Positions 60,464 through 64,000 of a DNA stretch of 64,000 nucleotides are shown here, piece after piece (position 1 is the stretch's first letter; each line of letters begins with the position of its first letter). Under the pieces are notes generated by a model. It saw only the letters and a program-made list of their open reading frames with translations, was not told where the DNA came from and did no database searches. The position numbers and the translations under genes were made by a program. The DNA is from JANNSO01 sp964485395. GTDB taxonomy: Bacteria; Spirochaetota; Spirochaetia; Treponematales; UBA12059. The DNA is taken from positions 1 to 64,000 of the forward strand of contig CAZAJF010000018.1 in the NCBI GenBank assembly GCA_964485395.1, given 5' to 3'.

Positions 60464-62047
60464 TTATTTCTTGATGAGCACGTTTACCGCGGGGGCCGTG
60501 ATAGCTCCGGCTTTCTGGGCTACGGCAAGTAGAATGTCGCGGACCGGCTCGAAGGTTTCCACGATGTTTTTAGCGGCGGGTTTCATCATGGTGTATTTGT
60601 CGCCACCGGTAAACTGGAAGTCGTTGGTACCTACCTTGTACATCTTGGCATCTTCGAGGGCAGTGCCGTTGGCAAGCGCCACCGAAACGATCTTGGACTT
60701 ATAGGCCAAGGTCGGGTCATAGGTAACGATTACTCCGGCGAATTGACCGTTGCCGAAATCGGGGGAATCCAATCCGTGCTCGAGTGCTTTCTTGATATCC
60801 GCACCGGACATTTCGAAGGTAACGGTGTAATTGTCAAATGGCATGAGTTCCCAGAAATCCTTGACGAGAACATCGCCGGCCACAAAGCCTTTGCGCAGTC
60901 CGCCGCCGTTCTGGATGTACATGTCGAGCTTGTAATAATCGCGCAGGGTTTCGCAAACCCAGTAACCCATCGGTGTGACATTGACGTTCTTGTCATGGCT
61001 CAAGGCGCCGTTCAGGGTAGCTACCTTTTTGGTAAGGTCTCCGCCGAATTGAGCCATGTAGCGGGCGACGAGCGCTTTTACGTCCGGATTCTCCGCGATA
61101 TCTTTTTTTGTCTTGAAGAATTCATTGACGCTGGGCGTGATTTTTTTGGTGCCGTCTTCGTTGAAGGTTATTGAAAGTTTGGCAAGTGTCCGGCCGTTGT
61201 AATAGCCCTGAACTACGGGAATGCCGTTAATGGATCCGGCAACCGTACTGTGGCTGTGTCCGCTTATAATGGCATCGAGGCCAACTACTTTGCCCAAGGA
61301 CTCAAGCTCCATGTGAGTAGGCATTCCGATTGCTTTTGTGGCATCGACTTTGTCGGTACCGGCGGGAATATGCGCAAGCGCGATGATGAGTTCAGGCTTG
61401 ATTTTCTTGTTCAGCTCGGTGATGATCGCCTGCGTTGCGGCAGCGGCATCGGTGATGTCAAACGGTGCGATGTTCTTGGCAATGACGGTGGTCAGGGTGT
61501 CTTTGGTCATAAGGCCGATAATGGCAACCGTGTGGCCGCCGACTTTTACCAGTTTGTAGGGTTTTGCCCAGACGGGTGCTTTTCCCGTGGATTTTTCTAT
61601 TATATTGGCTGCGAGAAATTCGATGTTGCCGTCTTTTTCCCATCCGGCGAAATTGGCGAGTCCCCAGTCCAATTCATGGTTTCCAACGGCGCTGAAGCGA
61701 AGGTTCAGCGTCTTGAAAAACTCGGAAACGATCAGTCCTTTCGTGATGGAAGAAAGCGCGCTGCCCTGGTAGTTGTCGCCCGCGGACAAGAGGATTGTGT
61801 TGGGATTGGCTTTTTGCGCATCGAGGATGACGGTGGCGAGTTTTGCGGCTCCCGGGCTTTTGCCGGTCAGTTCTTCATCCAAGGCGGCATGGAAATCATT
61901 GATTGAAATAAAATCGATGACTTTGGCCTTGCCGTTCTTGAGTAGATCGACGTTGGTTGATCCGATTTCCGCGACCTTTGGCGCGGAAACGCAGGAAAAG
62001 ACGAGGGCGGCGATCAATAGGATCGCGATTACATTAAACTTCTTCAC
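60464..62047 (-). CDS. 5'-nucleotidase/UshA-family metallophosphoesterase lipoprotein
   Basis: A 527-residue surface lipoprotein: GTG start after AGGAGG, signal MKKFNVIAILLIAALVF and lipobox VFSC. The metallophosphatase domain has FISINDFHAALDEE, GNHELDWG and SGHSHSTVAGS; the usual GDxxxG position reads SAGDNYQGSALS. The C-terminal nucleotide-binding domain (YIQNGGGLRKG, ALEHGLDSPDFG) binds the base. Such enzymes release nucleosides and phosphate outside the cytoplasm, in keeping with phosphate scavenging. Single gene. Confidence 0.9.
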   Translation of the reverse strand: MKKFNVIAILLIAALVFSCVSAPKVAEIGSTNVDLLKNGKAKVIDFISINDFHAALDEELTGKSPGAAKLATVILDAQKANPNTILLSAGDNYQGSALSSITKGLIVSEFFKTLNLRFSAVGNHELDWGLANFAGWEKDGNIEFLAANIIEKSTGKAPVWAKPYKLVKVGGHTVAIIGLMTKDTLTTVIAKNIAPFDITDAAAATQAIITELNKKIKPELIIALAHIPAGTDKVDATKAIGMPTHMELESLGKVVGLDAIISGHSHSTVAGSINGIPVVQGYYNGRTLAKLSITFNEDGTKKITPSVNEFFKTKKDIAENPDVKALVARYMAQFGGDLTKKVATLNGALSHDKNVNVTPMGYWVCETLRDYYKLDMYIQNGGGLRKGFVAGDVLVKDFWELMPFDNYTVTFEMSGADIKKALEHGLDSPDFGNGQFAGVIVTYDPTLAYKSKIVSVALANGTALEDAKMYKVGTNDFQFTGGDKYTMMKPAAKNIVETFEPVRDILLAVAQKAGAITAPAVNVLIKK

Positions 62048-62170
62048 GCTAGAACCTCCTGATAGTGATTTCGAAAAGCCACGATGCGCATTTATTCCGC
62101 ACGGGGGGCAAATGTTATCATGGGGTGGTTAAAATTACAAGAAAAAAAGGAATTTTCAGGTGAAAGCGAA

Positions 62171-62848
62171 TTAAGAAATCTTCAGTTCGCTTTGCAGCAT
62201 GGAAATCAGCGGAGACAGGCTGCCCCAATCGAAAAGTTCCAATTCGAGGATGCCGGTAAAGTTTCGTAAATAAGGCACGAGTTCCCGGAACCATCCGTCT
62301 TTAAGCGAAAACGGAGCGTGATCCTTGCCGTTTTCGATACCGTGAAGGTGTATCTGGCGTATCAAGAACGCGTTGTTTTTCGCGAAAGCGGCCGGCGACG
62401 AGTCTTTAAGGAGCAGATGGCCTGAGTCCATGCAGAGCGGTATTTTTGGGAACAGGGCTTGAACAGCCTCGAAATTCCCCGCCGTCGTGTTTTCCAGGAG
62501 AAACTTGTCGCCGAAACGTCCGCGCCAATTTTCCAGCAAGCCGGCGTATTCCGCCAGGGTTTGTCCCGGACCGGGCGGGTGGACGATGAAATGAGTTACG
62601 AAATCTTCGCATGTATCCGGGAGGTTCGCAGTCTCGGCGGCGAGCAGGTTTGGCATGTGGACGGTAAACGAGAATCGATTCGCGAACTTTTTGATTTCGG
62701 GCAGTTCGCTTTTAAGGAGCTTTCGCGCTTCCTCGTCCCACGAGAAGAAAAGCAGCTCGACATTGCGTACCGCGGCGTGCTTTTCGAGGAAGCGGAGGTT
62801 TTCCAGGTAGGTGCCCGGGATCACGTACGAAGGCACCGATAGAACCAT
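62171..62848 (-). CDS. cbiR: CbiR-like cobamide-remodelling TIM-barrel protein
   Basis: A 225-residue xylose-isomerase/AP-endonuclease-type TIM barrel (LSVPSYVIPGTYLENLRFLE, FSFTVHMPN, FIVHPPGPG, LLENTTAGNF, CMDSGHLLL, QIHLHGIENGKDHAP). The order and the H/E/D/H metal-ligand positions, the first SVPSYVIPGTY element, and its position one base after cobU match what is reported for CbiR, which hydrolyses cobamides so that the lower ligand can be exchanged. The name is recognition from memory and context, not a search; a generic sugar epimerase is the alternative. ATG at 62848 has no strong ribosome site, implying coupling to cobU. Confidence 0.65.
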   Translation of the reverse strand: MVLSVPSYVIPGTYLENLRFLEKHAAVRNVELLFFSWDEEARKLLKSELPEIKKFANRFSFTVHMPNLLAAETANLPDTCEDFVTHFIVHPPGPGQTLAEYAGLLENWRGRFGDKFLLENTTAGNFEAVQALFPKIPLCMDSGHLLLKDSSPAAFAKNNAFLIRQIHLHGIENGKDHAPFSLKDGWFRELVPYLRNFTGILELELFDWGSLSPLISMLQSELKIS

Positions 62849-62849
62849 G

Positions 62850-63332
62850 TTATTTTATCTTTATGGGAATCCCGGCTATCAGGAACTCCACGGCGTCGCA
62901 GGCGGCGGCGATTTTGGCATTGGCGATTCCCAGCGCCATGCCGTAGCGGCGGGAGAGCGGATCCGCGGGTATGAGCCCCATGTTGGTTTCGTTGCTCACG
63001 ATTACGATGTTGGCCGGAAGCGCCGCCAGGAAGGCGTCGAGCACCGCGGGCCACTGTGCCTCCCGCTCCGTAAAGAACATGTTGTTGAGCCACATGGGAA
63101 TGCAGTCGAGCACCATGTTGTTGCGGACCGCGCGATCGATCGCGGTCGGTTCCTCGATGGTTGTGAAGCTGGCGCTCCGCTCTTCGCGGTGCCTGGCGAT
63201 TCGATCCTTCATTTCGTCGTCGAACGCGGTGGCGGTGGCAAGAAAAAAACGCTCGCCCGGAAACGAGTCGGCAAGCACGAGGGCCCTGCTGGACTTTCCT
63301 GATTTTACCCCGCCCGTCAGTAAAGTTTTCAT
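62850..63332 (-). CDS. cobU: Adenosylcobinamide kinase/guanylyltransferase
   Basis: A 160-residue CobU/CobP enzyme that phosphorylates adenosylcobinamide and then attaches GMP in cobamide assembly and salvage. P-loop GGVKSGKSS is at residues 7-15, the guanylylated histidine lies in IARHREERSASFTTIEEP, and VSNETNMGLIPADPLSRRYG is the C-terminal signature. The ATG at 63332 lies six bases after a -10 box, so the message is predicted to be leaderless; the upstream in-frame extension to 63392 is rejected. Together with cbiR it suggests that the organism scavenges and remodels cobamides. Confidence 0.9.
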   Translation of the reverse strand: MKTLLTGGVKSGKSSRALVLADSFPGERFFLATATAFDDEMKDRIARHREERSASFTTIEEPTAIDRAVRNNMVLDCIPMWLNNMFFTEREAQWPAVLDAFLAALPANIVIVSNETNMGLIPADPLSRRYGMALGIANAKIAAACDAVEFLIAGIPIKIK

Positions 63333-63338
63333 GCAGTG

Positions 63339-63367
63339 ACCATACCCGCTAAAAGCCCCCGGGTCAA
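63339..63367 (-). promoter_or_regulatory. Predicted promoter of cobU-cbiR (leaderless)
   Basis: TTGACC at 63367-63362, a 17-base spacer, TATGGT at 63344-63339, then CACTGC and the ATG at 63332. It overlaps the end of the response-regulator gene. No cobalamin riboswitch is visible, as there is no leader. Confidence 0.6.
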
Positions 63368-63777
63368 GGTTCCCAGATTTCCTGGCCTTCAAGTATGCGT
63401 TCGAGGTTGGGGCCGAATGCCTTGGCGTTGATGGGCTTTCCTATAAAACCGTGAAAACCGGCTTTTTTTACCTTCTCCAAATCGTCGCTCATCACGTTCG
63501 CCGTCAGGGCGACGATCCGGGAAACGCTGAATCTGGCGTCCGCCCGCATTTCTTTTATTATTTGGTATCCGTCTTTTTCCGGCAGGTGCAGATCCAAGAG
63601 CACGAGATCGAACCTTGAGTCGTCCTTGAGCGACTGCGGATCATACCCTCCGGCCTTGTTGATTTTCCCGGTATCCGCGCCGGCGAGCGACAGGAGGCGC
63701 GAAACGATAATCAGATTGTTCTCGTCATCCTCAACCACCAGTATCCGCGCACTTGACAGTCTCCGATTTTCAGTCAT
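63364..63777 (-). CDS. Single-domain response regulator (receiver)
   Basis: A 137-residue receiver domain alone: acidic pocket EDD at 16-18, phospho-acceptor D62 (LLDLHLPEKDGYQII), the conserved Thr in ALTAN and Lys in GKPIN. There is no output domain, as in CheY- or Spo0F-like relays, or in response regulators that feed a hybrid kinase. Its ATG overlaps the stop of the histidine kinase gene, so the two are translated together. Confidence 0.9.
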   Translation of the reverse strand: MTENRRLSSARILVVEDDENNLIIVSRLLSLAGADTGKINKAGGYDPQSLKDDSRFDLVLLDLHLPEKDGYQIIKEMRADARFSVSRIVALTANVMSDDLEKVKKAGFHGFIGKPINAKAFGPNLERILEGQEIWEP

Positions 63778-64000
63778 TCCAAATCCTTTTTCCTTTGGCC
63801 GGCGTCGCCTTCAATTGGAACCAGAAGCTCGTGCCTTTGCCTATAAAACCGCGGGCTTCCAGTTTTGAGCCATGCAGTTCAATGAAACGGCTGGCTATGG
63901 ACAGACCGAGGCCGGTTCCGCCGGCATTCCTGTCCGGACCCGAATCGAGTTGCGTGAATTCCATCAACGCCCGGGGTACGTCCTTTTGGTCCATTCCTAT
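63770..64000 (-). CDS. Histidine kinase, C-terminal ATPase part (gene continues beyond window)
   Basis: The last ~77 residues of a sensor kinase: the G1 box end (IGM), F box region MEFTQLDSGPDRNAG, G2 box GGTGLGLSIASRFIEL and the final FWFQL strand. The N-terminal sensor and phospho-acceptor histidine lie beyond the right edge. It phosphorylates a partner, most simply the receiver protein encoded directly after it. Confidence 0.88.
   Translation of the reverse strand: MGMDQKDVPRALMEFTQLDSGPDRNAGGTGLGLSIASRFIELHGSKLEARGFIGKGTSFWFQLKATPAKGKRIWND

Noticed and set aside
1..64000. CRISPR arrays, rRNA, tRNA and intact insertion sequences
   Set aside because: Looked for in all intergenic stretches; no regularly spaced direct repeats, cloverleaf genes or transposase frames were recognised.

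Overview
The window looks like the chromosome of a free-living or gut-type spirochaete (Spirochaetales, Treponema/Spirochaeta-like) with moderately high G+C and mostly conserved gene order. This is inferred from several features. There is a long-form pyrophosphate-dependent phosphofructokinase, a lolA-rodZ-rimO-uvrD run, many lipoproteins with loose spirochaete-style lipoboxes (LGSC, VFSC, LSAC, LVSC), LysM/LytM and beta-barrel envelope proteins, and a compact sigma-70 factor. I could not run a similarity search, so the genus is unknown.

Layout. 1-4.3 kb: the 5' end of a RocR-like PAS regulator and envelope genes (beta-barrel proteins, a hydrolase lipoprotein). 4.3-13.9 kb: a leftward metabolic locus. 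Seven tightly packed genes encode two SCP2-like proteins, a class III aminotransferase, a split transketolase, a VOC protein and an OYE-type iron-sulfur flavoenzyme. They are followed by a TetR regulator with its own promoter and an MFS transporter. A near-perfect 26-bp palindrome sits on the predicted start of transcription of the cluster. 14-27 kb: transporters, a CsgG-like lipoprotein, a beta-CASP nuclease, a PilZ/ATPase pair, a metalloprotease-like gene, rpiB, trxA, MarC, an ABC exporter, a rhomboid protease and PIN-PhoH. 27.1-28.4 kb: three consecutive hairpins and an AT-rich remnant of an Rhs toxin tip (frameshifted) with a candidate immunity gene. 28.4-40.3 kb: lspA, an ABC-F protein, ppx-ppk1, glgA and membrane proteins. 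40.4-49.2 kb: a degenerate aminotransferase-fold protein, uvrD, rimO, rodZ, lolA and a large TPR/zinc-ribbon protein. 49.3-58 kb: a GIN-domain lipoprotein, PPi-PFK, an HD-GYP-like protein, a three-gene envelope series and a sigma factor. 58-60.4 kb: an AT-rich island with a KAP-family NTPase. 60.4-64 kb: a 5'-nucleotidase lipoprotein, cbiR-cobU cobamide salvage genes, and the start of a two-component system.

How the genes fit together. Polyphosphate turnover (ppx, ppk1), PPi-dependent glycolysis (pfp) and glycogen synthesis (glgA) point to phosphate- and PPi-based energy storage. The 6.4-13.9 kb cluster is the best candidate for an undescribed pathway: it combines ThDP carbon-carbon chemistry, PLP transamination, an ene-reductase and lipid-binding-fold proteins under an apparent palindromic operator.

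A recurrent regulatory pattern is visible: at least nine genes have a sigma-70-type promoter whose -10 box lies 6-9 bases before the start codon with no usable Shine-Dalgarno sequence, which suggests widespread leaderless transcription. No rRNA, tRNA, CRISPR array, intact insertion sequence or replication origin was seen.
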